64,000 bases of DNA from Anaerobacterium chartisolvens. GTDB lineage: Bacteria > Bacillota > Clostridia > Acetivibrionales > DSM-27016. Made by a program: the position numbers and the translations under genes. Position 1 is the stretch's first letter. Every line of letters starts with the position of its first letter. Of the stretch, positions 1 through 8,172 are shown in pieces. The stretch is taken from positions 1 through 64,000 of the forward strand of contig NZ_QPJT01000019.1 of NCBI RefSeq assembly GCF_003337415.1, given 5' to 3'. The notes beneath the pieces were generated by a model. That model had not been told where the DNA came from. It made no database searches and was given only the letters and a program-made list of their open reading frames with translations.

Positions 1-99
1 CTTAAACATTTCCTTTAAGGTATTCTGAATGTCAGTTGCCGACTTGATGTTGTTCTCCTTGATGAACTCACGTAACTGCTTCCTATCCATTAAACTCAT
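1..99 (-). CDS. IS256-family (mutator type) transposase, N-terminus only
   Basis: Thirty-three codons read leftwards from an ATG at 99 and leave the window at base 1. The peptide begins MSLMDRKQLREFIKENNIKS and continues with a TDIQNTLKEMF segment, which is the conserved N-terminus of IS256/mutator DDE transposases. A GGTGG ribosome binding site lies just upstream. Only the N-terminal helix is visible, so integrity of the catalytic DDE domain cannot be judged. The element borders the accessory region that follows. Confidence 0.8.
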   Translation of the reverse strand, partial: MSLMDRKQLREFIKENNIKSATDIQNTLKEMFK

Positions 100-155
100 G
101 CGCTTTTCCACCTTTCCATTCTATTATACTATTTGATAAAATGGTTTTGGTAAAA

Positions 156-178
156 GCACAAACTATTTTACACTCTCT
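156..178. repeat. putative terminal inverted repeat of the IS256-like element
   Basis: Read on the minus strand, this stretch starts GAGAGTGTAAAATAGTTTGT and lies 57 bases upstream of the transposase start. That is the distance and the GTGTAAA-rich character expected of an IS256-type left end. The opposite end is outside the window, so the match cannot be confirmed by pairing. Confidence 0.35.
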
Positions 179-200
179 TGTCCTTTTTTCTTGGATCTGC

Positions 201-1133
201 TCACTGTTCTGTAATTAGGCTTTCTACTTCGTAAAGCCGTGATGCCTTTATTGCGTACTTTCTGGCATCTGTAATAACTTCCTGTACGGCATAGCCAACT
301 TTATAGTGGTTATGCGCCACAAGCGCATAGGGCATGCTTTTAGGTGAAAAGATAACATTACTCAATAGATATCCAACAGCGCTCGGTGGCAGGCTACTCA
401 CCACTTTTATCATAACATCAGGCTTTGAGCCTTTTGCTTTCAAAACAAGGAGCATTTCTTTCATATTACGACCTAATCCAGCAAGTGCTTCGGGTGAAGA
501 AATTACTTTTTCAAAACTGCCGCTTTTTAATACTTCGACTTCCATAGCAGCGTTGAACGCGAAGTGATTCCATAACCAGCTTTGAACATCCTTTTGAATC
601 ATTATCTTGAAGCCTGCCTGAGCAAAAAGCTTGCGGACCTCTAAATCTCTTTTGGTTGGCTCGGGTTCAAATGTTCCAAACCGAACCGTCTTGTAAAGCC
701 CGCCGTAAAGCGTGTTTCCTTCAAACCCGCCGCCGGCACCTGGGAAGCCAAAAACAATTTGGCTGAGCAGAATCGGCTGAACAGCTGATCGAGGGTCTCG
801 CCAAAAGTTATTGAAAAAAAGAACCGTCGCATTACCAACTCGTGGCGCAAGGTACTTTACCGCGCTTGATACCTGCTCGGGGTTGACGCTCATAAAAATA
901 AGGTCATAGTCGTGATTTTCCTTTATCTCTTCCTGCATAACAATAGGCCAATTTTCTTTGACTATCCGTTCTTTTTTGCTTCGCCTTGCATCCCATAGTT
1001 CCAAGTTTACATAGGAGCCGTATTGTGCCTTCCTGCCTTCACGAACATAAAACTCAACCGTATGGCCTGCATTTTCAAACGCCCAGGCATATTGCGTTCC
1101 AATGACACCGCGCCCAAAGAAAAGTATTTTCAT
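201..1133 (-). CDS. ketopantoate reductase-family (ApbA/PanE-like) oxidoreductase
   Basis: The 310-residue protein opens with MKILFFGRGVIGTQYAWAF, a Rossmann GxGxxG-type NADP(H)-binding loop, as in 2-dehydropantoate 2-reductase relatives. The middle carries the family's conserved asparagine-rich helix (SWLWNHFAFNAA) and an all-alpha C-terminal domain. A GGAGG site sits 6 bases before the ATG. It is transcribed away from a TetR-family gene across a 157 bp gap with two identical-type palindromes, so it is probably that regulator's target. Stand-alone reductases of this kind beside TetR genes often act on substrates other than ketopantoate, so no panE symbol is given. Confidence 0.8.
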   Translation of the reverse strand: MKILFFGRGVIGTQYAWAFENAGHTVEFYVREGRKAQYGSYVNLELWDARRSKKERIVKENWPIVMQEEIKENHDYDLIFMSVNPEQVSSAVKYLAPRVGNATVLFFNNFWRDPRSAVQPILLSQIVFGFPGAGGGFEGNTLYGGLYKTVRFGTFEPEPTKRDLEVRKLFAQAGFKIMIQKDVQSWLWNHFAFNAAMEVEVLKSGSFEKVISSPEALAGLGRNMKEMLLVLKAKGSKPDVMIKVVSSLPPSAVGYLLSNVIFSPKSMPYALVAHNHYKVGYAVQEVITDARKYAIKASRLYEVESLITEQ

Positions 1134-1156
1134 AAAGCTTCCTCCATAATGATCGC

Positions 1157-1174
1157 GTGTTGACTTTTCAACAC
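1157..1174. promoter_or_regulatory. palindromic operator 1 (probable TetR site)
   Basis: A perfect inverted repeat GTGTTGA-CTTT-TCAACAC lies 24 bases upstream of the reductase start. The same TGTTGA-N4-TCAACA architecture recurs at 1238-1253. Two copies in one divergent promoter region suggest binding by the adjacent TetR-family protein. Confidence 0.6.
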
Positions 1175-1237
1175 ATGTTTGATATTCTGAGCATACTGAT
1201 TTGTGGTGAGAATTTCAATAGTTACAATTGTTCCAAC

Positions 1238-1253
1238 TGTTGATAACTCAACA
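1238..1253. promoter_or_regulatory. palindromic operator 2 (probable TetR site)
   Basis: A perfect inverted repeat TGTTGA-TAAC-TCAACA lies 38 bases before the TetR gene. It shares both 6-bp arms with the palindrome at 1158-1173, exactly 80 bases away. This fits negative autoregulation together with control of the divergent reductase. Confidence 0.6.
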
Positions 1254-1290
1254 CATTGCGCTAATTTGTTGAATATCTGGAGGATACTTT

Positions 1291-1845
1291 ATGGATAGAC
1301 GAATACAAAAAACAAGGCAGCTGATTATGAATACCTTCATCGGCCTTTTGGCTGAGAAAGGCTTTGAGAAAATAACCATCAATGACATTGCCGAACGCGC
1401 CAACATAAACCGAGGGACTGTTTACCTGCATTACGTGGATAAATTCGACTTGCTTGACAAGTGCATAGAAACGTATGTCGAGCTGCTGCTGAATCACTGT
1501 GCCGATACTGCTGATACGACTCTAAACGCAAGCGCATTTCAAAGCATATTTGAATATTTGGAGAAAAATTTTACAATATACAAGTTGCTTCTTAGCAAGG
1601 AGGGCTTTGGAATTTTCAGCAACCGCTTATATGCCATCATTGCGCAAACAGTAACCGAGGTTATCGGTATAAAGTCAGAAAACCACGCATTTTCAAATGG
1701 TGTAACTACTCATTTTTTGGCTTCTGGGTTTATAGGTGTATTGGAATGGTGGATCAATAATTCTATGCCCTGCAATGTTCAGGAAATTACTGAGCAGCTT
1801 ATGTTTTTGCTAGAACCATACACCAAGCACCTTGTATCACGTTAA
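1291..1845 (+). CDS. TetR/AcrR-family transcriptional regulator
   Basis: The 184-residue protein has a classic TetR N-terminal helix-turn-helix at about residues 7-52 (FEKITINDIAERANINRGTV followed by YLHYVDKFDLL). A C-terminal all-helical ligand domain with no close signature follows. The ATG is preceded by TGGAGG. It diverges from the ketopantoate reductase-like gene, and the shared intergenic region contains two TGTTGA-N4-TCAACA palindromes. A local repressor of that reductase is the simplest reading; the inducer is unknown. Confidence 0.85.
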   Translation: MDRRIQKTRQLIMNTFIGLLAEKGFEKITINDIAERANINRGTVYLHYVDKFDLLDKCIETYVELLLNHCADTADTTLNASAFQSIFEYLEKNFTIYKLLLSKEGFGIFSNRLYAIIAQTVTEVIGIKSENHAFSNGVTTHFLASGFIGVLEWWINNSMPCNVQEITEQLMFLLEPYTKHLVSR

Positions 1846-2032
1846 ACTAATTTGCTGATAAAATTTTTACTATTAACTTGAATTGTAATGCAAAAGCAGG
1901 CACCAAATCGAATAAAAAGGCCTATCCAGGCGACTTCATCCGAAATATAGGCATCCGCCAAGGGGATACCAGAGGGTTACGGCATCTTTTTTGTCTACTT
2001 GAAGGTATATGGAGACGGTTATAGTTTCCCTT

Positions 2033-2518
2033 TTAAAGTTTATATAACAAGTCATCTAAAAAATTATTGATTATTTGTAATTCATCTTTTTTATATTGAT
2101 CAAGAATTGTTTTTATTTTTTTATTTTCAATATCATGAACTTTTTTATGAGCTTCAAAAATCTCTTTTCCCTGAATTGTCAGTGTGAAATAAATCTCCTT
2201 TTTATTATCTTCAAAGCGGTTTCCTTTAATAAACCCTTTATCAAATAATTTTGCATTTATCTTTGATATAGCGCCCTTGGTCAGATTTAATTCTTTAGCA
2301 ACAAATTTGGCATTCGGCAACCGATTTTTTCCAATACAATCAATGACGTGAATCTCAGAAAGTGTCAGTCCTTTGGTCAGAAGAATTTTATATTCAGATA
2401 TTAAGAGTTCTTTTAAGTATTTCTCATGATTTCGGGAATAATCGCCGAAATAATCAATCAGGCTAATCAGCTTATTTATAATTATATTAACTTCCTTTTT
2501 TAAGTCAGTATCTGACAT
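2033..2518 (-). CDS. MarR-family transcriptional regulator
   Basis: The 161-residue protein is mainly alpha-helical with a winged helix at about residues 55-125: LTLSEIHVIDCIGK, then a recognition helix in the NAKFVAKELNLTKGAISKIN region, then a wing ending in KEIYFTLT. The start at 2518 (MSDTDLKK) is chosen over an upstream ATG because GAGGTG lies at the right distance. The gene diverges from a 4Fe-4S membrane protein gene, which is the likely target. Its effector cannot be predicted. Confidence 0.85.
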   Translation of the reverse strand: MSDTDLKKEVNIIINKLISLIDYFGDYSRNHEKYLKELLISEYKILLTKGLTLSEIHVIDCIGKNRLPNAKFVAKELNLTKGAISKINAKLFDKGFIKGNRFEDNKKEIYFTLTIQGKEIFEAHKKVHDIENKKIKTILDQYKKDELQIINNFLDDLLYKL

Positions 2519-2604
2519 GATAAACACCTCGCGAATAATTTCCTGAGAAACTATATAAATCATATATCAATTAAGCATAGATGTAAATAGTTTTTGAAAT
2601 ATGG

Positions 2605-2633
2605 TTTACAAGGAAACCTTATTGTGTTATGAT
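2605..2633 (+). promoter_or_regulatory. sigma-A-type promoter of the 4Fe-4S protein gene, with an inverted repeat over the -35
   Basis: TTTACA (2605-2610) and TATGAT (2628-2633) are separated by exactly 17 bases. A GGTTT-N6-AAACC inverted repeat overlaps the -35 hexamer. A second weak repeat, ATAGT-N8-ACTAT, lies near 2652-2669. Either could be the MarR operator. Confidence 0.55.
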
Positions 2634-2695
2634 AATATCAATTCCTAAAAGATAGTATTAGGAAACTATTTTCACAAGAATGCGGGGCAATCCAT

Positions 2696-3268
2696 GTGAC
2701 ATCTAGAATTGTTTTAATATGTGTACTTATCGTTTTGGGTGCCGTAAGCGGCAAAAGTTTTTGCGGTAAAATATGCCCGTTTGGACATATACAAAGATTT
2801 CTTTACAAAATACCGTTTCCCCGAAAAGTCAAAACATTCAAACTGCATATGATGTTGCGCCGAATTAAATATGCCATTTTAGTTATCGGTTTATTAGTAT
2901 CTATAGTTCTTCTATTGATTGGTATTCCAATCAAAGAACCGATCCGGAATACTGGATTCGATTGGAAAGTCATTGTGGGAGTTGTTATTTTCATATTTAT
3001 CTGTATAGTAAATTATCGTCCATTCTGCAAATATCTATGTCCTGTAGAGACTATTCTCTCTCTGGGGAATATTGTTCCGATCTATCGATATAACATAGAC
3101 AAGCAGAAATGCAGCCATTGCGGTATGTGCGCTCAAGTATGCAAAATGAATTTAGAACCTGATAAGACGCCTCATCATATGGACTGTAACCATTGTGGTG
3201 CCTGTAAGAAAGCGTGCAGAAAAAAAGCGATTACATCAGGCCTTAATCATATAAGCTGGCGGCGCTAA
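2696..3268 (+). CDS. 4Fe-4S membrane protein, NapH/NosR C-terminal-like (possibly N-terminally truncated)
   Basis: The 190-residue protein has transmembrane segments near residues 3-20, 58-78 and 88-105. Two CX3CP motifs (CGKICP and CKYLCP) and two ferredoxin clusters (CSHCGMCAQVC and CNHCGACKKAC) follow. This is the architecture of NapH/NosR/RdxA-type electron-transfer membrane proteins, which pass electrons from quinol or ferredoxin to a partner. Family members usually carry two to four further N-terminal membrane helices. Here the only usable start is the GTG at 2696, with a modest GGGG site, and the frame stays open 60 bases upstream without a start codon. It may be a short variant or have lost its N-terminus. 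It diverges from the MarR gene. Confidence 0.7.
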   Translation: MTSRIVLICVLIVLGAVSGKSFCGKICPFGHIQRFLYKIPFPRKVKTFKLHMMLRRIKYAILVIGLLVSIVLLLIGIPIKEPIRNTGFDWKVIVGVVIFIFICIVNYRPFCKYLCPVETILSLGNIVPIYRYNIDKQKCSHCGMCAQVCKMNLEPDKTPHHMDCNHCGACKKACRKKAITSGLNHISWRR

Positions 3269-3272
3269 GACG

Positions 3273-3418
3273 GAGGTGGGGACGCACCTGTTTATTGAAG
3301 CGTTTTCAATCCATTAATTTAAATAGGATAGGTTTAAGGCAGGCTGAAGGTCTGCTTCCTTTTCGCTGTGCACGGAGCAGGAGAGCCAGAAAATAGTGGA
3401 AAAAGCAGGAGCGTCCCC
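3273..3418 (+). repeat. ~147 bp dispersed repeat, copy 1
   Basis: The unit begins GAGGTGGGGACGCACCTG and ends GCAGGAGCGTCCCC. It is repeated with a few substitutions and short indels at 12479-12627. The ends (GGGGACGC and GCGTCCCC) are inverted, as in small non-autonomous palindromic elements. Its right edge abuts the remaining part of a serine recombinase. Confidence 0.85.
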
Positions 3419-3419
3419 A

Positions 3420-3806
3420 ATGTCCACTGTTGAGCAGGAGTTTACTATTGAAGAATTGAATGAGAGGCTAGAAGCACTGGGGCAAGAGATGATGGGCCTT
3501 GTGAGGTTAAATGCAAGAGCAGGCACCGGCACGTCAGCATATGAAGCCGAGTATATACGAGTATCTAAGGAAATGGAGCAAATCCGGGAGCGGAAGTCAG
3601 CAATAGAGGAAGCGGAGTTATCGGAGATGATGAGACAAAAAAGAATTGATGAGATGAAGAAATATCTGAGTTCAACAGACACACCACTTACAAAGTTTGA
3701 TGGGGCTTTATTTAGGAGGCTGGTTGATAAGGTGATCATACATTCGCTGGTGGAGGCTACGTTTATATTCAGGAGTGGGATTGAGTTGAAAGAGATATTA
3801 GTATAA
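3420..3806 (+). pseudogene. large serine recombinase, C-terminal remnant
   Basis: About 128 codons encode a coiled-coil stretch (IEELNERLEALGQEM to EMEQIRERKSAIEEAE). The closing segment, FDGALFRRLVDKVIIHSL then FRSGIELKEILV, is typical of the extreme C-terminus of large serine (resolvase-type) recombinases. The catalytic serine domain, recombinase domain and zinc ribbon are all missing. The break coincides with the right end of the repeat at 3418. It marks a former integrated mobile element and is not expected to be functional. Confidence 0.75.
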
Positions 3807-3827
3807 AAGATAGAGATAAATTATTTT

Positions 3828-3869
3828 GCCGACTATTTGCAGGAGTGCAATTTAGTCGGCTGTTTTTTT
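3828..3869 (+). terminator. rho-independent terminator
   Basis: GCCGACTA and TAGTCGGC form an 8-bp stem followed by a run of seven T. It lies 22 bases downstream of the recombinase remnant. The stretch from here to 4068 is AT-rich and shows no further feature. Confidence 0.8.
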
Positions 3870-4068
3870 ATATTATTGAGGAGAATTGAAGTATGTTAAA
3901 TAATAGTATAAAATAACCATATGTGAAAATATTTCAAATAAACATGTGCTTGATTTTGAAAAAAATTTATGAGGATATACCTGATTTATATCTGTAAGTT
4001 GAGTTTAAAATGCGAATCGTATATTCCAACTTGTAGAATCATTTTTAAATTAAAGGGAGCTTGAAATA

Positions 4069-6408
4069 GTGGATAATTGGAAAGATAAACATGAAGAGTT
4101 TATGAAATTAATAGAAGAAACAACAAAATTATTAGATGAGAAGCTTAAAAAAGGTGAGATTACTCAGTATGAATACGATGAATTAAAAACACTAGATTTT
4201 GAATTTGATGAGGAAAAAGATTCAATTGAGTTATTTAAAGAATTTTACATAGAAAGAAAACCAATAAAATGCAGTGAATTGTTACTTGTTATTTATGATA
4301 AACATAAGAATAGTTTTAGAAAAGCTGTCTTGCTAAGTGAATGTTTTCCGGATCCCTTGGGTTTCAAGTATAGTCAAGAAATCCATGAATTTTCTATATT
4401 AATTATTAATAGAGCTTTTAAGTTAGCAATTTCAAAAGAGTATCCAAAAGAATTATTGATTGAATTGAAACAATTATACTTAGCTTTAAACTTCTTTAAT
4501 CATAATAATCTAAGAAATACTGAGAAACTTAATAATTGTGACTTTATGAAGTTTTCTTTGTCAGAACAGATAAGGATGCTATTTATTTTCCTTCAAGATC
4601 AAGATAGATTAGTAGCTGAATTAAGAAAAAAAGAAATAAAGAAACAAGGTTTTTTTACTGGAATGGAATCAGCTATTTCAAACAAGTGTACCAATACAAA
4701 TCTAAATATGTTAATTTCATATGAAGATAATTTTGAGGGGATATTAGAGGCTTATGATATTTTAATTCGATATTTGTATTTTAAGAAAAATAAGGATTAT
4801 AAAAATAAAACAATACCGGAACATGGAGATATAACACATATTAGAATCCCTTCATTGGAGTTAATAACGAAGTTGTCAATTCAAAGAAATCTTCTAATAA
4901 GAACATGGGAAAAATTTAAGTATTCACAATGGAATGTAGTAATAAAGAACGACAATGCACAAGATGTGTATATATTTATGCCTAAGGTTGAGGAAGAATA
5001 CAAGGAACATATTATTGCAAGCAATAGAAGACAATACTCTTTAATGCTAAATCTATTTAAGACAAAAGATACAGAAATGGTACATGAGAGTAGCAGGATA
5101 ATTTCTAAAATTTCTGGTGAAATCAATAAAGATGATATCAAAACGCTGTTTTTGATGAGTAAAGAAGATTATCTTATTGCGGCAGAAAGCTATCAGACAA
5201 TGATAAATGCATACAAATTTAATATGCATTCATACTACTTAGAGCTAGCGATAGAAGGATTCAGGATTGAAGACATCTTTAGAGTATTTGAATTATTGCA
5301 TGTTTTAGCGAAATGTTATAAACGAGCAATTTACAAAGATTTTGATCAAGAAGATAACGCCTGGTATAAATACTTATGTCCAATTGTTCCTATTGACTAT
5401 TTTATTGAAGTCTTAACCAATTATTACGGTTTCGCTAAAGAGTATTCTTTAAAGCTAATTAAGTGTTTTACTTTCGAGTCAGGAATTAAAGGCGAGAGTG
5501 ATATCTTTTCTAGACCTTTAATATTAGTGAATTCAGATAATATAGTATTCTGTCCGATTCTAATGCAACAGATAAATCTAGAAAGAATAATTGAAATGCT
5601 TCTTAGTAATTTTGAAGTAAATATCGCCCGTATTGGAAAGGATTTCGAGAATCGCATCAAATTTATTTTGTCTCATTTTAGTGGAATAAAAGTCAACACA
5701 AGTAAAATTGAATTTTTAGCATCAGATGGAAGAAATATTGAATTTGATTTTATTGGCACGTTTGATAATCATTTATTACTATGGGAATTCAAAGCAATGA
5801 CTGTACCTTATAGTGATAAAAAGCATATGGAATGTAAAAAAACTATTATGGAATGTATTGATCAGATTGAAAGAAGGAGTCATATAATAAAAACAGATTG
5901 GAAGAAGATAAAAGAGTTGGCGAACATCGAATTACCCGAAAAACCTTTTGCTGATGATAAAATAATTAAATTAGTTGGTACTAATATTTTTGATTTCACA
6001 ACGCTGGTTTACGGAGAAAATATAAGGGTGGTCGACGAGTCTACTCTTTTAAAATTTTTTATTAATCCGGAAGTAAAAGTGATGAGTCTTAATGATAAAA
6101 AGGTACTAAATTCAAAGAGATTATGGAAAAATACAGAACCAACTGCAAATGAGTTTATACATTATTTAGAGAATCCAATAACAACGTCACCTTATATGGG
6201 TTGTATTGAGGCTTTTCCTAAAGCATTTGATGTTTTTGAAGATGATTATCCTTTTGCAATAATAGATCAAATTTTAACTAAGGATCCTTATGGTCAGGAA
6301 ATTGAAAATTCTATCAGATTTAATAAATCATCTTTAGCTGATAAAAAGTCTAAAAGAAAAAAGTCTTCAAAGCATAGGATGAAAAAGCGAAAGAAGAAAA
6401 AGAAATAG
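4069..6408 (+). CDS. uncharacterised 779-residue protein with a PD-(D/E)XK nuclease-like domain
   Basis: I recognise no named family over the whole length. The first ~515 residues are helix-rich and AT-biased in codon use, with no visible motif. From about residue 520 (GKDFENRI, E527) a restriction-endonuclease-like core appears: D560 in IEFDF, then E573 and K575 in WEFKA, giving D-x12-E-x-K. The C-terminal 21 residues are almost all lysine, arginine and serine, a likely nucleic-acid-binding tail. The start is the GTG at 4069, eight bases after AAGGGAGC. It stands alone between recombinase and methyltransferase debris, with base composition lower in G+C than its neighbours, suggesting horizontal transfer. 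A defence or DNA-processing nuclease is inferred, not shown. Confidence 0.6.
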   Translation: MDNWKDKHEEFMKLIEETTKLLDEKLKKGEITQYEYDELKTLDFEFDEEKDSIELFKEFYIERKPIKCSELLLVIYDKHKNSFRKAVLLSECFPDPLGFKYSQEIHEFSILIINRAFKLAISKEYPKELLIELKQLYLALNFFNHNNLRNTEKLNNCDFMKFSLSEQIRMLFIFLQDQDRLVAELRKKEIKKQGFFTGMESAISNKCTNTNLNMLISYEDNFEGILEAYDILIRYLYFKKNKDYKNKTIPEHGDITHIRIPSLELITKLSIQRNLLIRTWEKFKYSQWNVVIKNDNAQDVYIFMPKVEEEYKEHIIASNRRQYSLMLNLFKTKDTEMVHESSRIISKISGEINKDDIKTLFLMSKEDYLIAAESYQTMINAYKFNMHSYYLELAIEGFRIEDIFRVFELLHVLAKCYKRAIYKDFDQEDNAWYKYLCPIVPIDYFIEVLTNYYGFAKEYSLKLIKCFTFESGIKGESDIFSRPLILVNSDNIVFCPILMQQINLERIIEMLLSNFEVNIARIGKDFENRIKFILSHFSGIKVNTSKIEFLASDGRNIEFDFIGTFDNHLLLWEFKAMTVPYSDKKHMECKKTIMECIDQIERRSHIIKTDWKKIKELANIELPEKPFADDKIIKLVGTNIFDFTTLVYGENIRVVDESTLLKFFINPEVKVMSLNDKKVLNSKRLWKNTEPTANEFIHYLENPITTSPYMGCIEAFPKAFDVFEDDYPFAIIDQILTKDPYGQEIENSIRFNKSSLADKKSKRKKSSKHRMKKRKKKKK

Positions 6409-6479
6409 TTTAAGCCATATCATCAAGGTTTTTTTGATTATTCTCAATGTGTTTTCTATCAAGGTATACAGATATTTCG

Positions 6480-6617
6480 AGGCACGTGAAGTGTGTAGTT
6501 CTTTTGTCCCAACAAAAACCGAATGATAGGAATGAGATCGATTTAGATTTGGACGAGATAGATGTAACTTCTGCGGTGAAAGAGCTGGCGGCACTCAATG
6601 GATATGAAGATAAGTAA
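6480..6617 (+). pseudogene. fragment of an RNA (uracil-5-)-methyltransferase-like gene
   Basis: The reading frame encodes RHVKCVVLLSQQKPNDRNEI followed by DLDLDEIDVTSA. This resembles the HVETVVLLS end of 23S rRNA uracil methyltransferases and the acidic linker seen in versions carried by clostridial mobile elements. No start codon with a ribosome binding site and no upstream catalytic domain are present. The last 14 codons before the stop at 6617 look unrelated. It is a short remnant consistent with the mobile-element debris on either side. Confidence 0.5.
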
Positions 6618-6714
6618 CGCAAAATAAATCTTTTCTGTTTATGAAATGTTTATCTTTTGCCATCGACTTGTTTAGACTTATAAAATATACTTGTTTATAC
6701 GAGGAGGTGTGCTT

Positions 6715-8172
6715 GTGACGATAAAAAAGCGGCTGTTTTATTCTAATCTGGTAATGGTGGTTGCCCCGTTAATTGCTTTTATTGCAGCCAGTTTGATTTT
6801 TGGCGGAATACTCCGAGCTACCCTTTTTTCAGACTTTAGTGGGATTAGCCTTGTTGACGAATCGCTGCTCGAAATTCAAACAATTATAGACGATTCAGAT
6901 ATGAATTTATTAGTTGGTAATCAGGCAGCGCAAAACGATTTAATGGATAAAATAGCCGACAAAGGGTTTCGCCTGTGGGTAGAACAAGAAGGCGAAGTTC
7001 TGTTTACTAATATGAATCACAGGGAACAATCGTATATTTCACAATATATTGTTTCAGAACGCTTACAGGCTTCCAACCAAACTTTTTGGGACCGTACATT
7101 TGATTTTAATCTTTTATGGCATCGTGTCGAAACGAATGCTGCCCCCATTGTGTTTATCGCTGTAGGCTCAAATAAAACTATGCCGTTTGAAGCAATCGGA
7201 GTAACTTCAGCTTCAACAATTATTGTGTTCCTTATGCTGATTATTGCGGTGGTTGTTTTTATTGTTGTGGTGATTAGCCTGTTTCTTGCTAATAAGATAG
7301 TAAAAAAAATCATACTTCCATTGGACAATCTTTGCGATGGAGCTGAGCGTATTAGGGAAGGTAATCTTGATGAAGATATTCCTTACGGAGGCATCGAAGA
7401 ATTAGAAAAAGTCTGCGGCTCTTTCAATGAAATGCAGCGTCAGCTTAAAGCGAATATAAAGAAGAACGAGGTATATGAGCAAAATAGGAAAGAAATGCTT
7501 GTGGGGATTTCGCATGACTTGCGAACTCCACTTACATCCATTAAGAGCTATGTAAAAGGCTTACAGGATGAAGTTGCCAAAACGCCGGAAAAGCAAAAGG
7601 AATATTTAGATGTCATTTATCGTAAATCTTGCGATATGGAGGGCTTGCTTAACCGCTTGTTTTTATTTTCAAAACTGGAAACTGGTAATATGCCTTTTAA
7701 TTTTGATTCCATTTTCATACAGAAATATATCGCCACCTTGCTTGATTCACTCGAATACGATTTGAAAAAAAATAACGCTATCCTTACTCTGGAAAACACT
7801 TGTTCCCATCAGAAAGTGCTTCTTGATACAGAGCAGATGACACGGACGATTACAAACATAATAGATAACAGCATCAAATATAATCCAAGCAAGCAAGTCC
7901 ATATTACGGTTACTTTGACCCCACAAGATGACAAGATAAACATTCGGATACAAGACGATGGGTTAGGCGTGTCAACTAAGCAACTCTCACGTTTGTTTGA
8001 TAGTTTTTATCGTGGGGACGAATCAAGAAAAAATTCTAACGACGGCAGCGGGCTTGGGCTTGCCATTGCAAAAAATATCGTTATTGCTCATGGAGGAAGT
8101 ATATACGCTGAGAGTTATAACGGGTTGGCAATCATTATTGAATTGCCGGTAGAAAAGGAGGACTCACAATGA
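6715..8172 (+). CDS. sensor histidine kinase (HAMP, HisKA, HATPase_c)
   Basis: The 485-residue membrane kinase has transmembrane segments near residues 8-35 and 165-195 flanking a ~130-residue extracytoplasmic sensor. A HAMP segment follows, then the H-box (GISHDLRTPLTS), N-box (NIIDNSIKYN), G1 (DDGLGV) and G2 (GSGLGLAIAKN). The GTG at 6715 is preferred because GAGGAGG lies seven bases upstream. Its stop overlaps the regulator's start by four bases (ATGA), so the pair is translationally coupled. Position before an ABC exporter suggests sensing of an antimicrobial compound or envelope stress. Confidence 0.9.
   Translation: MTIKKRLFYSNLVMVVAPLIAFIAASLIFGGILRATLFSDFSGISLVDESLLEIQTIIDDSDMNLLVGNQAAQNDLMDKIADKGFRLWVEQEGEVLFTNMNHREQSYISQYIVSERLQASNQTFWDRTFDFNLLWHRVETNAAPIVFIAVGSNKTMPFEAIGVTSASTIIVFLMLIIAVVVFIVVVISLFLANKIVKKIILPLDNLCDGAERIREGNLDEDIPYGGIEELEKVCGSFNEMQRQLKANIKKNEVYEQNRKEMLVGISHDLRTPLTSIKSYVKGLQDEVAKTPEKQKEYLDVIYRKSCDMEGLLNRLFLFSKLETGNMPFNFDSIFIQKYIATLLDSLEYDLKKNNAILTLENTCSHQKVLLDTEQMTRTITNIIDNSIKYNPSKQVHITVTLTPQDDKINIRIQDDGLGVSTKQLSRLFDSFYRGDESRKNSNDGSGLGLAIAKNIVIAHGGSIYAESYNGLAIIIELPVEKEDSQ

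Noticed and set aside
1846-2032. GC-richer stretch with GGCG...CGCC inverted segments, considered as a riboswitch or attachment site
   Set aside because: The blocks do not match any aptamer class I can recall, and no integrase or duplicated end is visible nearby.
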